Source of the DNA: Enoplolaimus lenunculus
Lineage: Eukaryota; Nematoda; Enoplea; Enoplida; Thoracostomopsidae
Length of the DNA stretch: 64,000 bases
NCBI GenBank assembly: GCA_030248215.1
Contig: JASANG010003338.1
Coordinates: forward strand, 405,089-469,088
Reading direction: 5' to 3'
Shown here: positions 1 through 13,200 of the stretch, piece by piece
Layout: every line of letters starts with the position of its first letter
How positions within the stretch are numbered: the stretch's first letter is position 1
The notes under the pieces: model-generated
Databases searched by the model: none
What the model was told of the DNA's origin: nothing
Seen by the model: only the letters and a program-made list of their open reading frames with translations
Position numbers and translations under genes: made by a program

Positions 1-847
1 AGAAAGAAGAACAAATCGCTCGTTCCTGAATCTTTCTGAGTTAATAACGTGAAACATCAACGCGCTCTGAGCTGATTCAATTCAGGCTGAGTTAATGATT
101 AATTAACTCAGAATGAGGAGTTAAATCAATTTAGAACTGTGAGTTGTGAAAGACCTAATTCAGAGCTCAGATTTTTGAGTGGATTCAATTCATTCTGAGT
201 AAAAATCAACTCACTGGAATTTACAGTGAAGGTCAGCATTTTTATCCATGGTGAAACAGTCGTACCGTGGGTCGCAAAACAAAATAAGCCACGTAATCCG
301 CGCATTAGCGGATTCGGAGTATTCTTATGAGGGGTGGCTGGCAGTATATATATTGAACGGAAACTCGCGAGCGAAGCAAGCAACGCTATTTTAGTAATAA
401 TTTACTAATACAAAATTTTGGTTTTGTGTCGGTTTCGTTGTGAAGTTCGTTCACTTGTTTCCTTTAAATACGCGACAGTTTTAACGTTTTTACAGCCTAA
501 ACGTATAAACCATAATCAAGCAAGAACTGAGCAAAAAAACTTTGCCAACGAAGAGAGCGAGATTCCAGACGTAGTTTTTGACACATGACTGAAATTCCGA
601 TACAAGATTTTAGTTTTGTTTGGCTTGGTTTTGAAAGTATGTAAAAATTTCGGTCGATGTCAACGGTTGATCAATCCATAGTTCTCTTAGATCCAATCCA
701 AACTAAATATTTGTGGTATAAACAGTTGATACTAAAATGGCAAGCGAAGCTTTTAAGAGTAGAGGGTGACACTAGATCTAAACAAAGTTTTGCATGAACA
801 GCATAAAAACTAAAAATTTCTAAGGTCAGTAGGACGTTGCAAGTTTT
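1..847. other. No gene recognised; GAGTT-rich inverted repeats at the left edge
   Basis: I see no convincing coding exon here. The first ~230 bases repeat variants of CTGAGTTAAT and GATTCAATTCA in both orientations, including a near-perfect hairpin around 92-117 (CTGAGTTAAT, short loop, ATTAACTCAG). This looks like an old inverted-repeat transposon fragment. The remainder is unremarkable AT-rich DNA. Confidence 0.4.
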
Positions 848-967
848 TTACAGAAATCTTTGTGGACAGGTGCGTGGCAGACTCAAGCCCAAGCAACTGT
901 ACATTGATCTCAACAGCACCGACGAAGTGGAAAGATTAAAATTGCTTAGTTCGCCTCTCAAACTAAC

Positions 968-1756
968 CTGATACTGAACTCTTTCATCGAAATCTTTGAG
1001 TTCAACGCAACCACTAAACGGACCGACGGGATTGCGAATAATTTCACAAGTTGCGTTCAATTCGTTTTCACTGAAACTCCCAGATTCGGTCGGGACAAAA
1101 TCCATTTGAGTCGCTATTTTGTTAGTTGAAATATTTCGTTTCTGAGGTTGTTCGGTAAGTTTACTGATATCAAATCCGAGTAAAGGATTAAATATTGAAA
1201 AACGTGGAGGGAGGCGCGCTGCTTCAACGTCTGCGTTGGAACCACTCTCGTCGAATTTATCTTCATTTTGAGTTCTAACAAGGCTAGGCTGTTTTCGTCG
1301 AAACACAGGGCTATGGGTCTTGACGGCGGGGGGCTTGCTGCTGCCTGCCGAGACCTCGTGGTTCGCTAGCTTTGGTCGAGAGTTGGAAAACATATCGCCG
1401 AGAAAATGAAGCAATGATGACAGCGATCCTGCTTGATCGGTCGAATCTGGTTTGAAATTAGCTACGTTTTCAGTAAGGAAACTAGATCTTCGTGTGCTAT
1501 GTTGAGGGAACCATGTTTTCAGCGTGTCAGACCAACCGTTATCTCGTAGCCAATTATAAAATTCAATGTTCGCGTTTGGAAATAGCTGAGTTCGATTTGA
1601 ACTTGGTCCAAATCGAAAAGGTTTGCCGAATGAATTCAAATCAGACCCATCCGAGGGATCAGGTGGTAAGGAATGTCTGCAAAATAAATCATTTTTGTTG
1701 AAAAGTGTACGATTCGAGATTTTTAACCAAAGCCCTTCGCAATTAACTGTATTCAT
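968..1756 (-). CDS. Unidentified protein, long exon (partial gene)
   Basis: An open frame of about 263 codons runs from an ATG at 1756 down to a consensus-like donor (CAG|GTTAGT) at 968/967; beyond it the frame continues only to a stop near 848. The translation is rich in Ser, Asn, Pro and Arg, with no signal peptide, membrane segment or motif I can name. It includes NWLRDNGWSDTLKTWF near residue 68 and FSGCVELKDFDERVQYQ near the splice site, which look folded rather than repetitive. The length and composition in such AT-rich DNA suggest a real exon. The true start is unsettled: an acceptor-like ACAG just inside the ATG would make this an internal exon. It might belong to the same transcript as the vWF-D-like exons upstream on this strand, but the splice phase I can see does not join them. 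Confidence 0.45.
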
Positions 1757-1759
1757 TTC

Positions 1760-2600
1760 AGCAATTCGACAGATGGGGCCTATGTTATTAAAAATAAAAG
1801 CGTTTTTTAGAATGGCACTACATATTTGTTATGAGGCGTCGCAAATCAAAAAGTTTTTGTTTACAAATTGTTCAGCGGCACCATTCGCGGACGGCATTAA
1901 AACACATTAAGCCTTAGAAGTTCCAAAGTGTAATCTATAGTGTTGTCAAAGATGCATGCATCTTCACTTAAAATAGCAGAGACTAAAATGTGCAACTCAA
2001 AACAAAACCACAAATGAAAACTATTTTTATACACAAAACATTTCAATGAGTATAAAATGAGTAAAAATAGCAAACGCATACCTTACTCTCGTAAACCCGC
2101 GTTCATTTCGGCGATCTTGAGTGGCATAAGATGCCCAGTTTTGAAGTGACCAATCAACCCACGACGTTAGTACCCTCGTTTTTCGTCTATCAGTGCCTGG
2201 CTCTCGTGACCCGCTGGACCAACTTTGCGATGACCAAGTGAGCCACGTAATTCGTCCTTGACCTTTTCCTGATGGACCGCCCTGGACACTAGACCAACTT
2301 TGGCTCGACCAATCTAGCCACGATTGAGGCGATATGCCTGGTGGTTTGCTGTTACCAGGTTGAGGGTAGAAGATTTGAGTTGATTTTTGGGATTGAGGCC
2401 TTACAATGATATTGTTTTAATATACATCGATTAGGTGTATTTTAAGAAGTAAATTTAATTAAAGTTGTGGAAAAAAGACTGATGTATGGTGTTTCTTGAA
2501 TTCCACCGTATCACCAATGAAAATTATTTATTCTCAAATTTACAAATGCTTAAAATTTGAAGCCGAGAAGAGCATAGTTTTAAAACGAACAAAACTGAAA
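1760..2600. other. Gene-less stretch, nothing recognised
   Basis: AT-rich DNA with no exon I can support. Lines 2090-2350 are a little more GC-rich and hold loosely repeated phrases (GACCAACTTTG, GCCACG), perhaps a decayed repeat. Confidence 0.3.
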
Positions 2601-2607
2601 ATAGACA

Positions 2608-2980
2608 TTGGCTAGGTTTCTGAAATCTTACTTAAGTATTTACTTAAACTATGCATTAGTAATACTTAAGTCAATGACTTAAGTAAATAATAACTTTTCG
2701 AACAAAACAGGTAAACGCCAAACGTGAGCCAATGTCATTACAAAAAAGTAACAGTTTTGCTATATATTAAGGAGGCATCACGAGTTTACAATTTCAGCTA
2801 CACCAATGTTAGCATACTTGAACGGTTAATTTGTAATCTATCAGATTTAGCCAGCTACTTATCTTACTTCAGTATTTACTTAACTTAAGTAAGCTTTTAA
2901 AAACGGCAAAATGGCTAAGTAATTTACTTAGCACGTACTTAAGTATCAAATGATAGATAGGGTTTCAGAAACCCAGCCAA
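2608..2980. mobile_element. Short inverted-repeat transposon (MITE) built on TTACTTAAGTA motifs
   Basis: The ends are inverted copies of each other (TTGGCTAGGTTTCTGAAA at the left, complementary TTTCAGAAACCCAGCCAA at the right). Inside, ACTTAAGTA-type palindromic words recur in both orientations, so much of the 370 bp could fold on itself. There is no coding capacity. A target duplication is not clear, so the superfamily stays open. Confidence 0.6.
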
Positions 2981-3469
2981 TATTTGCGACTCTGTTTTTG
3001 CATGTGGCGATTTGATTTTTAAAATAATAAACCTAAGTCTAAAACTGAAGTTGTGAACCAGTTTCTACTTGAAATATCGCTTAATTGCGAAGCGAAAACC
3101 CTCAGAGACGTTTGTTAATTTAAAACTTGTTCAAATGCTGTTTTCTTAGCTTAAACGCAACTTGTTAGTAATTTGATGTCTACCAAGATCGGAGTGAGTA
3201 GAGAGCGGGCTGACTCTTAACCTTTCGGGTTTTATGCTCTTGCCCATTCCACAACATTTTGGAATTCGACGTGACTTTAAAATTTAAACTAAAAATTTAT
3301 AAACATTACCCAGCCGGCACAACTCTATACTGACGAACATCTTGAGGACTTGCAATTAACACACGCTGGTATCTGCTATTCAAATTTCGATAAGCTGATT
3401 TAGAACATAAACCGCAAATTTCTTGAACCCTAAAAAATTCACATGCGTTTTAGTTCAATGATTAACAAC

Positions 3470-3614
3470 GGCCCATGTACAGAACAGGGCCTGATCAGTA
3501 ATATAAGCATATTCCTAAGCCTAAGCCTAAGCCTTAGCCTAAGCAAAAAATAGTGTAAAGCTTAAATTGTTAGCCTCTGCGGAAAACGATCCAGCCCTGT
3601 TCTATACATGGGTC
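3470..3614. mobile_element. hAT-like MITE, family with TTAGGC hexamers
   Basis: Terminal inverted repeats GGCCCATGTACAGAACAGGGC and its near complement enclose 145 bp. Both sides carry the same 8-bp target duplication TTAACAAC (3462-3469 and 3615-3622), as hAT transposases make. The centre holds about five GCCTAA (TTAGGC on the other strand) hexamers. Sister copies lie near 4957, 13408, 14468 and 15278. Confidence 0.85.
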
Positions 3615-3689
3615 TTAACAACGAACTAATATATGAAACACAAAACCAATAGATATCTTTGGGACGGCTTTTTTTATTTAAGATTACTT

Positions 3690-3692
<3 letters not shown>

Positions 3693-3758
<66 letters not shown>

Positions 3759-3768
3759 GTATATATAA
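3693..3768. repeat. (AT)n microsatellite
   Basis: About 70 bases of uninterrupted AT dinucleotide followed by a short degenerate end. Confidence 0.95.
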
Positions 3769-4248
3769 TTAATATTATTGCCATTCTGTACGTATGCGGA
3801 ATGAAAACTTGAACTTGAAGGCGCAGCCATCTTTCAGTATTCTAATTAGGTTCGGTCTTCGTGTAATATGGTTTTTGCAACAGTTTCAATAGACTTAGTC
3901 TTGCTTTATAACCAGCATGTTAACCATGTACTAAACCCATCCCATTGACGAATGTTTCGTAGTTTGGTTTATTGCTAGCTCATATTATGTTTTGCATAAT
4001 TTGGTTTAGTGAAAGTTGTAAAATGCCAGTTGTACAATCAGCGTTAGATGTTTTAGGAAAAATTGAGTCGACCGGAAAAACAGTTTTTTTTCAGTTTTTT
4101 CCGGGTTCTTCTGCAAAAATCTTGTAACAGTATTTGAAATTTTATTGCTACATAAAGTTAATTAGAAGTTGAGCTCAAAATAACGCGTTACACAACTAGA
4201 AATGTTACATCAAGCAAAACAACAAAATTAAAATGTATTTTGTGTACG

Positions 4249-4440
4249 GCCCATGTAACTTTAAAGGGTGTAAAAGCTTCTGGTGGGTCTATAAAAGAGT
4301 GGGTGTAGATTCTAGGTTACATTTTTTGCTTAGTCTTAGGCCTTTGGCTTAGGCTTAGGCTTACGAACACTTTTTTGCAACGCTTATGCTTACGCTTAGG
4401 CATTGGAATACGCTTAATCTACTGTTACGCCCCTAAAAGT
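4249..4440. mobile_element. Diverged relative of the TTAGGC-bearing MITE
   Basis: It begins GGCCCATGTAACTTTAAAGGG and carries CTTAGGCTTAGG-type hexamers, now in the TTAGGC orientation. The right end is eroded (CGCCCCTAAAAGTAAC). A second copy of this subfamily sits around 7330-7497 with the opposite end readable. Confidence 0.5.
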
Positions 4441-4956
4441 AACAAGTAAGACTGACTCAACTCATGAGTAAAATTAGGCGAAAACTGCGTTAGCTTCCAA
4501 TTCATCTCTATCACGGCTATAGTAAACACAAGCAGGAAAAAAGTCTGGCATGTATAGCCAATCAAACAAATGCTAAATACAAAATTTAGCAAATCAGCAC
4601 CAGAAAAGCGAAACGTTTTCCGGACTGGAGGCGTAAGAAAAACCAATTTCGTACAATTTTCCGCAACGGTTTGTTATTACGAAAGTTATAACATTGATAT
4701 ATTTTCATATGTTTTTTCGATTATTTCCGATTTTTCCACTCTTTCGGAAAAAACCGAAAAATAACCGAAAAAATACCGTTTTTTCATTTGGTTTGTTTCC
4801 GGTGCTTAAGCCTGACAACAATTTATGTTTTGTTTTGTAAATTTCAGAACCGAGGCGAACTGTAATATGAGAAATTCAAACGAGCAAAGCAGGAAAAACA
4901 TAACATTCTCGCCAGCAGGTTTTATATTGAGTGGTTTAATTCAAGAAATATGAACG

Positions 4957-5140
4957 GGTCCATGTATAGAACAGGGCTGGAACAGTGGTATAAGCATATT
5001 CCTACGCCTAAACCTAAGCGTATGAATGAGCCTATTCTTAAGCCTAAGCCTAAGTCTAATAAAAAATTAGTCTAAAGCGTAAACTGAATCTATTATAGCT
5101 CCTCCGGAAAACGATCCGGCCCTATTCTATACATGGGCCT
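4957..5140. mobile_element. hAT-like MITE, family with TTAGGC hexamers
   Basis: Ends GGTCCATGTATAGAACAGGG and its inverted partner, with an exact 8-bp target duplication TATGAACG at 4949-4956 and 5141-5148. The interior contains two runs of GCCTAA-type hexamers and no coding frame. Confidence 0.88.
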
Positions 5141-5294
5141 ATGAACGTTTCTGTAGCATAATCATTTCAACGCCAAATTAAATGTGGTCATACAGTTCTA
5201 ACTCAGCCTGTTTGTTTTGTGTGTTTGGCAACAAAGCTCGAAAAAGTATTAAACTAACACTAACGTTAAGTTCCATCAACCAAAAAATAATTAC

Positions 5295-8200
5295 CTTGAC
5301 CTCGGCAGCGTCACCCTTATACGACCCCAACGATTGTAACCAGATTGATATCCGCGAATGCCAACAGTCATACCGTAGCCAGTTTCTAAGCTTAAGTACG
5401 TTTCTGACCTTCCAAATATTCGTTTGATCGGATCTTCAGTGTCCTCGTGGATGTTGACGTAGTTATTCGCTGGAAAACAAACATTAAAAGCATCCATAGG
5501 CAGGACTGTGTCCCCTAAGATTATGCTGGTGCACTCCGAAAACTACATTCCGGATCCTTTAGATTAAAATTAGCTGGCTTTGTATAAGACTTATAAGCGA
5601 CGCTAAATAAGTCCAAGGATCTGTATCATTTACACCAATTGAAACATTCGCGAGCGAAGCGAGCTACTTCTCAAGAATAGGGACGCGTGTGTTTGTAGAC
5701 AACCCCTTCGAAAAACTAGTGTTAAATCAAGTGTAGTTTTCAGAATGGATTTTGTTTGTCAACACCATAGGTTACCTCCGGTTGCAGGCTAGTAGCCAGC
5801 TCAGCTTGATACGGAAGGCTAAAAATTATTCAGCAGGGCATACAAGGACTTGTTTATTTACACTGAAGACAAGATCGTATAAACTACGCAAATGGTAACC
5901 TTAAATGGTAGTGTTGAAATATATACGTACTTAAAATATTTTGAAAGAGGCAGCGAAAAAATTAAAAAATCACAAAGTGAATCAAGAAAAACGTTTGCAA
6001 AAAAGTCTCAAAATGTTAAAAAAAGAAAATTAACTGGTTATATCATGATACATCAACTGAATTGAAACCAGTGGTTTCGTCATTGTAAACCTCACAGCAT
6101 TTCATAATTTAGTGACCCGAATATGGAGGCTTAATAAGAGGAAGCTACGATTTTGCGCCTCAATCAATAGGAGTCTGTAAAACGATACGAGTCCGTTAGC
6201 GGTTAGAGTAAATATGTCCTAGAGTCCATAAAACAAATCACAGGGAAAGAATGGCTAATACTGCTCAAATGTGTAACACACAAGACAACCCGCGTATTTT
6301 ATTAAATCCAGAAACAAGCTTAACGGACATGGCAATCAACAAAAACGATCGGAGCAAGTCAGTTCGGCCGAAAAGAAAGGAAGTAAAAACAAGGTTGTTG
6401 GATCCAACTAACATGGATAGATATGAAAATAAATAACAGTCCGAAACCGAATAACAGTGGGCACACTCTGGATAGACAAAATGAATATCAGTCGTTTTTT
6501 TTAATTCGGGTCACTACAGTACATACCGTTGCTGCCACCAAAGTGAACAAAATAAGGCAAAGATCGATGCAAATTCCACACATGAGCCGGGTCTCTTGGT
6601 CGTTGTACCTATAATCATAATCATGCGTTCATCTGTATATTATTTTGTTCTTTTTCGGTTATTGTATCCGTTTGTATTAAGCAACAGATAAAGCAGCTAA
6701 AAAGTTCTGAAAATTAAATTTCGGTTCTAATTTGAATAAAATTGATATCACAAAATAGATCAAATCCATAATAGACAAGTTACCCTGCGGCGTGGGTGGG
6801 CACGGCCACAATTTCCGAAAGAGTGTCACATCCCAAATAATATTTCATACGAAGCAAGTGCTTAATACCCCGCCTGGATTATTATCCTAAAAGGCAGAAC
6901 TTATGAAACCCATCACTTGAATGCGCCCCTTCATTGGACCAATTTTGTTATTAGATATAAACCTAAGACCTGCCACCTACAGAAATAAAAACTGTTCAAT
7001 TTGGAAAAACGTCTTATGACTTAGGAGAGTGCTATACTTTCGATGACGTCCGACTCCGTCCGTCACCCGTACGCCGCCGTTCGTCCCCGTGCGGCACGGT
7101 GCAGTATCGTACACGAATTACCCAGGTATCATACTTAAGGTTTTTGTATACTGCTTGAATGTTTATAGCGAAATAGAACTCTTCAAGTTTGTTTAATTGC
7201 CGATTTAAGAAACCCAAATCTACATATAACAGAGCTGAAACAACCACGACGCGTTATATGGACATCGATCCAGCTAATTTTTGTGTTTAATTTGACGCAA
7301 ACAAATCTCACAACAAACAATTATCTGCGTATTCCTAAGCCCAAGCCTAAGACTAAAGCGTTGCAAAAATGTGTTCCAAAGTGTAAGCCTCAAACCTAAA
7401 CAAAAAACAATAATCTACAATCTAAACCTACTCTTTTATGGACCCGCCAGAAACCTGGATGCTCCTTAAAGTAACATGAGCCGTAAATATTGTAACAACA
7501 TTGACTATTAAATGCCGAAAACGTACGTATAAATTTTGTGATTTGTCCATTTTGAACGCAAATCCTGATTCTGGGAATGTCACATAGACAACATTTGGTG
7601 TCAGTCCTTGTCGCTGGTTTTCATACCGTCGATATCTGCTGGAGCTTCTCGCTGACGACTGACCAACTTCGGCAACGATATCAAATAACGGCATACGATT
7701 GTCACCATAGCCTCGTGGTCTAGAAAATTATCACGACCAAAGCGACAAATATACGGAAACAGCACTCGGGAAGATTTGTATTCTTCGGTTCATTGTTTCC
7801 TGGTCGAAAAAATTTGCCACAGCATTGAAATTATTTGATGTAGGAAAACTGTACGGCGGAGGTGCGAATTATGGATGGACTCTTCAGGAATTCAATGAAA
7901 AGAATAGATTATTTTACAGATTGTAGTGCGCTGAGTTCGGCGGTGTAAATTTTAACGCTGCAGAGCCCCTTGTACAAATGTTATGGCCGTTTAAACTTTA
8001 ACGTTTTACTAAAAACATGCGCAACCGCCTACCCACGCCTACCAAATTTGTACGAATAACAGGGGTTTGCCCGCAAAATTATAGTGCATACACGCATAGA
8101 TTTGAACAGTAGGTGGTTACGGACTGTTATTTATATTAATTCGACCTCCGTCGCCCATCGTTATCCTGATATATCCGGTATTGCAACAATCCGTTGAATT

Positions 8201-9091
8201 AAACGTTTATTTGTCTTGTATCAATAGCTTGAGCGATAATGCAAGGTTATACTAAGGAATGTACTTTCAAAACTTAAGTACGCTTTAAGGTTTCGAACTC
8301 TGCTTTATTTGGTCTTCGAGCCATTTATGCACTAGGAATATACAACAGACATTTATAGGCTCTAATTAGCGTTTAAAGACACTATCCGCTTTATGGACTC
8401 TTATAAGATAAGGGATACGGACTCCTATTGATTGTGACTCAAAATGGGGAACCCTTTTATTTCCCCCTCTTATTCGAGTCACTTCAGTAAGCCACATTTC
8501 ATTTAGATTCTAGTAGTCCAGATTTGGTACCTTTGCCAAAATTTTCTTGTGCCTCTAGAAATTTTCACACCTCTCTACTAGCAATTCTTGATTGTGAAAC
8601 TATTAACTAACCACGTTTACCGGTTCTGATATTAAGTACTTACAAGTTCACATTGTGCCTGCGCTGAGTAATTTTATTAACAATGGCACAAGAACCCTTG
8701 TCTTTGTTCACTATGTGCTCAGTTGCACCACGGAAACTTTGCCGGAAACACGACTACCACTAGTGTAATTTAGACCACCCTTAACCATGCAAATGGGGTT
8801 TTCTATGGCTGGTCATGACTTCTGATACGAGGTACCCCCAAATTAAACTATGGCGGTTATTTATGACACTTCTTGCCGAAAACAAAATCCACAAAAATAA
8901 ACTGGTAACGAACCAAGAAAAATCAAACCTTATCCCACAGGATGTATAATTATTCGAGACCAGAGTATAATAACCAGCAGGCATTGCGTGTTCTTCAAGA
9001 CGGATTTCTATCGACGAATCAAACGGTTTCAATAGTGGATCGTTGTATATATGACACATTTCCGGTGGATCATTTGACGAAGTTCCAGATC
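5295..9091 (-). CDS. vWF type D-like extracellular protein, partial gene (three exons seen)
   Basis: Three minus-strand exons look like parts of one gene: 9091-8929, 7719-7527 and 5469-5295. The first two join in phase (AG|A, Arg) into a chain that opens MCHIYNDPLLKPFDSS, very like the CxxxNDPHxxxFDG opening of von Willebrand factor D domains of the VWDE type. The later LTPNVVYVTFPESGFAFKMD fits the strand-rich part before a vWD core. The third exon (NNYVNIHEDTEDPIKRIFG...) is open over 58 codons with good splice sites (CCAG|, |GTAATT), but its phase does not follow the second directly, so an exon is missing or a donor is misplaced. vWD proteins are usually secreted or large cell-surface proteins, and I infer the same here. 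Neither the true start nor the end was found. Introns contain the MITE near 7330. Confidence 0.5.
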
Positions 9092-9136
9092 CTGTGTAAA
9101 ATTTACAATTGCAATACGCTTTAAAACGTTCCGAAG

Positions 9137-9500
9137 TATTTTGTTTGTTCGTTTGTTGGTTTCTTTGTTGATTTGATTGTTTGGTTGTTTGCTTTGTTTG
9201 TTAGTTTTTTATTTATTTATTTGTTTGTTTGTTTGTTTGTTTGTTAATTTGTTTGGTTGTTTGTTGGTATTGTTTGGTTTGGTTGTTTATTTTTATTTGT
9301 TCGTATATTGGTTTGTTTGTTGCATTCGTCTGTTAGCTTATATTTGTTTGTTTGTTTGTTTATTTGTTTGTTTTTTCTGTTAGTCTGTCCACATCTGTTT
9401 GTTTTGTTTTATGTTTGTTTTTTGTTTGCTTATATATTCGTTACCTTTTGCGATTGTTTGTTGCTACATATGTTTTTGTTTGTTTGTTTTGTATTTGCTA
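9137..9500. repeat. (GTTT)n microsatellite, imperfect
   Basis: Roughly 360 bases dominated by TTTG/GTTT tetramers with scattered substitutions. It opens long Phe/Val/Cys/Leu reading frames that are by-products of the repeat. Confidence 0.9.
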
Positions 9501-9645
9501 GTTTTGATTGCTTACTTTGTGAACTAATTCGTAATCTTGGGCGTCGTTATCCGTTTACGAACTCTGATCAGAAAAATTGACCCCTGTTGGTTCAGATGCA
9601 AAAGAGACACTCCGGAGTCTTATTACCATACATTCGGTTCGCTAC

Positions 9646-9931
9646 CAGGGTGCAAACGGAGGTGGAATATACCGGAGCCGGAGGTCAACAAAACTTGCCG
9701 GAGCCGGAGGTGAGTCGAAATTAGGTAGTAAAAATGGTTGTTAATTAATTAATCCTGAGAATTGTGCCAAAAGTAAAACGAAACGAGCTAAACACATAAA
9801 TTTTGCAGAGTTATGCAAAATTTTACTACCGAAATTGCCGGAACCTCCGGCAAAAGTTCTACCGGAGCCGAAGCCGGAGCCAGTGTTTGATTTTCTGCCG
9901 GAGCCGGAGGCAGACCTCCGGTTGTGCCCTG
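9646..9931. mobile_element. hAT-like MITE, GGAGCCGG family
   Basis: Starts CAGGGTGCAAACGGAGGTGG and ends with the inverted CCTCCGGTTGTGCCCTG. Flanks TTCGCTAC and GTCGCTAC are a 7/8 match for an 8-bp target duplication. The interior repeats CCGGAGCCGGAGG in both orientations. Related copies are at 15798, 17800 and near 49790. Confidence 0.75.
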
Positions 9932-9956
9932 GTCGCTACAGTATATAAGCAAAAAA

Positions 9957-10293
9957 CACTCCGGCTCAGGCTTCGGTAGAATTTTTGCCGGAAGTTCCGG
10001 CAATTTTGGTAATGAAATTTTCCATAGATATAACAAAATATATCTTATTGGCACTTATCGTTTAAACTTTTGACACAATTTTGAGAACAAAATGCAAGAT
10101 TTTGTAAAAAATAAGTGTGAAACCAAACCATTTAACAACACATTACAAATATTTGCCAAAATCAACAAATTTAACGTCATTTTTACTATTTAGTTTCCGC
10201 CTCACCTTTAGCTTCACCTCCATCCCCAGCAAGTTTTGCTAACCTCCGGCTTCGACATCCGGCTCTCCGATATTTTTCACCTCCGGTTGCACC
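9957..10293. mobile_element. hAT-like MITE, GGAGCCGG family, incomplete copy
   Basis: The right end (CACCTCCGGTTGCACCCTG) is intact, but the left terminal repeat is missing, so the copy starts inside the family consensus. It lies head to tail within 30 bp of the complete copy at 9646. Confidence 0.6.
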
Positions 10294-13200
10294 CTGCCAA
10301 AAATATATTCTACAAAAAAATCGATAAAATATTGGCTTTACACTTACCGAAAAACGCGTCTGAAATAATGGCGCATGATGTTAAAAGTGCGAGAAAGTTA
10401 TGTAACAATTTTGCAACTGTTCTTAAAATCATTACGTTTCCGTTCGAAAACTTCATCGATTTGTTAATAAATTTAGCGTTCGCTTCTGCATAGTATAGAT
10501 TTAAATTTAGTAATGTATCTTAAAACAACTAGTCATGTTTGGATAAACACCGGATGGTAAAAGAAACCCTTAGTTATAATCGCAGTGTATCTATGCGATA
10601 TTTCGACGCCCGATAACTTGTGGTCCAACAGTGTTCTAAAAGCCTGTGAAGAAATTCGGTGTAATCTAAGTGTTGCAAAATTTCCGGTTATAAGTTGTCG
10701 GTCGACGAAATGTCGCGATGACAATTTTAGTAGTTATAGCTCATAGCTTGGCTATAACTACTAATATCTGGATGCCCTTTTCAAAAATGTCAAGATTTTT
10801 GGTTAATTTTTCTCTAAGAATTTCCATTACGTGCCAAAGCGTTTTCAATAATGCGTTTTCCTGCCAACACCGATTGGGATCATGACCGATATGACCAAAA
10901 AGCCAAGAGCACCAAAAAATCAAGAAAGAATAGGAGAACCCAAAAGGTAACCTCTTATGCAGGGTTCACAATAACACAATTTCTTATTGCACCGCCGGAA
11001 CTACATATGGTGGGATTAACGTGTTACAATTGAATTGTTCCTGATGTCTTAAAAAATTGTTATTGTGAATTCTGCATTTACGCCTGAAATTAAGCATGTC
11101 ATGTTTTTTCAAGGTTCTGGCCTCTCGATCATATATATACATTTTACAAACACAAAATGCAATGTAACCACCATATTTGTGCAAATTTTAAAATTTAAAT
11201 TCTCAAAACCTATTGGCCACTTATATGATGCAAATCTTTTTTTACCTTAAGTGCTTCAACGCCAATGGATAAAACATCTTTGGAAACTGTTAAGTATTGT
11301 AAATAAATTTTCGTCACTCAACAAAAAACATTTACCATTTACTAGTACTAAAACATAGGCTACTTGTGTTTTGCAGTACTAAAATTTCAACGTTCTCGAT
11401 CGAAAAAAGATACAATTTTTGTGCCTTAAAGTTATCAGTTAAGCACCAGTTCAGCGACGGCGTTGTCTAAAAAATATAATAGTAAAAGTCATTAAAAATA
11501 AAGACAATTTTGTCTTGCGTCATTTAAACGTATAGCAGAATTGTGCTAAAATCGCTAAAATTATTATACAAGTGCAATATCCTTCCAACGTGTGCGTATG
11601 TCATGGTCGGATTCGTAGGGGAGACAGCTCAGGCCATAGCATTCAACACAAATTTCAATACCAAAATTTTGTATTTTGTGATTAAGTACTAAAATTGCGT
11701 TTGGCTTTTGGCGTGTTTTGCTTACAAGGCTTTTTTTTCACTATTATGTATCGCGACGCAGTCCCACAGACGTCAGAATTTCGTGATTCGCCGGTGGTGT
11801 CGATGTTTGTGCAAAATCTTTTTCTTAAAGATTCCTCCTGCTTCAGAAGCAAACTTGTTGATTAATATGTTCATGTTTAAGGTTGTGCGTGATTTGGTAT
11901 TTCTAACTTTTAGGAAACAATATTTTTTGAAACAAATATGTTATTGTTTAATCATCACAAACTTAAAAATTAAGCACAAGCCAGTTATTGTTTTTATGGC
12001 ATTTCTACCTCTATTTCGCATAAAGTTTTGAACAATTTTCTTTTTTAAAATTTCTCAAGTGAAAATGAATTCCCACAAGCAAGTTTTTTGGATTAGATTT
12101 TGAACTGGATTCGCATATTAAGTATAATTTATTAATTAGTTAAGCTGACGTTATCCTAAAATATTTTTAAGTGAAACATTCCCAGTTTTAGCAACGTCAG
12201 GTTTTACAGTGCTAATTTGTTTCCGGCAAAGCTATAGAATTTGAACCGTCTAGCAATCAAAACAAAACTGGTCCATCCTACAGTTCTCAAAAATTAAAAA
12301 ATAAGTTTACTTAAACTTGTGTTAAACTTAAAAACATGTTAGTTTAAGGGAAACTCAAAATTCTAGTTTAGTTAGTCCATCCAGCCAATTAAGTTTCGCT
12401 AAGACTAATATTCAAGCGTTGTTCAGCTATAATTTAAGTTTGAGTTTTTATAAGAGAGTAGGTACTTCCTTTATCTTGACTAAAATTGACAAAGTAATCC
12501 ATTTTCGTGGCAAAAAAAATTTACAAAATTTACTAATGTAAAAACGGTTTAATATGTTGTTTAATAAATTTTTATCTCAAGAAAACATAGACATCACAGG
12601 AACAACCAGGTTCACATACCAAAGGGTCATTATTTCCTCTATGCAGTAGTTTTTTTCACCAGCGAGCGAAGAAACTTTTTCAATCTCTTCAAACTAGCCG
12701 GTAATATGATTTGCTTGTTGCTAAAATTCTTGTTCGTACGTAAATTTTATGAAGACTTTTTATGTCTTTCTATCTCCCCTTTATATTGACTCCTGAGACA
12801 TACGTTGTTGTGTTTTACTGAATATTTATTGTTTACTCATATTTGACACAATGTTTAGGTTATTACTTTAAAACTAGCAATTGCGTAAACACACCACGAT
12901 TTTGATCGAGCACATTTGCAGTCAAAACGACGGAAATTGCTAAAATTTAAACATTTTTAAACGTTTTTCGCGACAATTTGTCGAAAAATAATTATTATAC
13001 TCGTAATAGGAAACAATTTAAGTCAAATGTTAATGGCATATAGTACAAACAGTATCGCTCATTTTGTTGCGTTTAAAAACAAATATATCAAAGTATTCCA
13101 ATCCGCATACCTACTTTCTTTGTCCTCCGGCTAAAATATTATTCGGCCAACAGCCAAATTTGACGTGTAATAATTCACTTGAAGGAGGCAGCAAATGCAT

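Noticed and set aside
9177-9580. Phe/Val/Cys/Leu-rich reading frames resembling membrane proteins
   Set aside because: They are translations of the (GTTT)n microsatellite.
11708-12031. 107-codon frame beginning MACFAYKAFF
   Set aside because: Composition is that of AT-rich chance sequence; no domain, splice support or neighbour gene.
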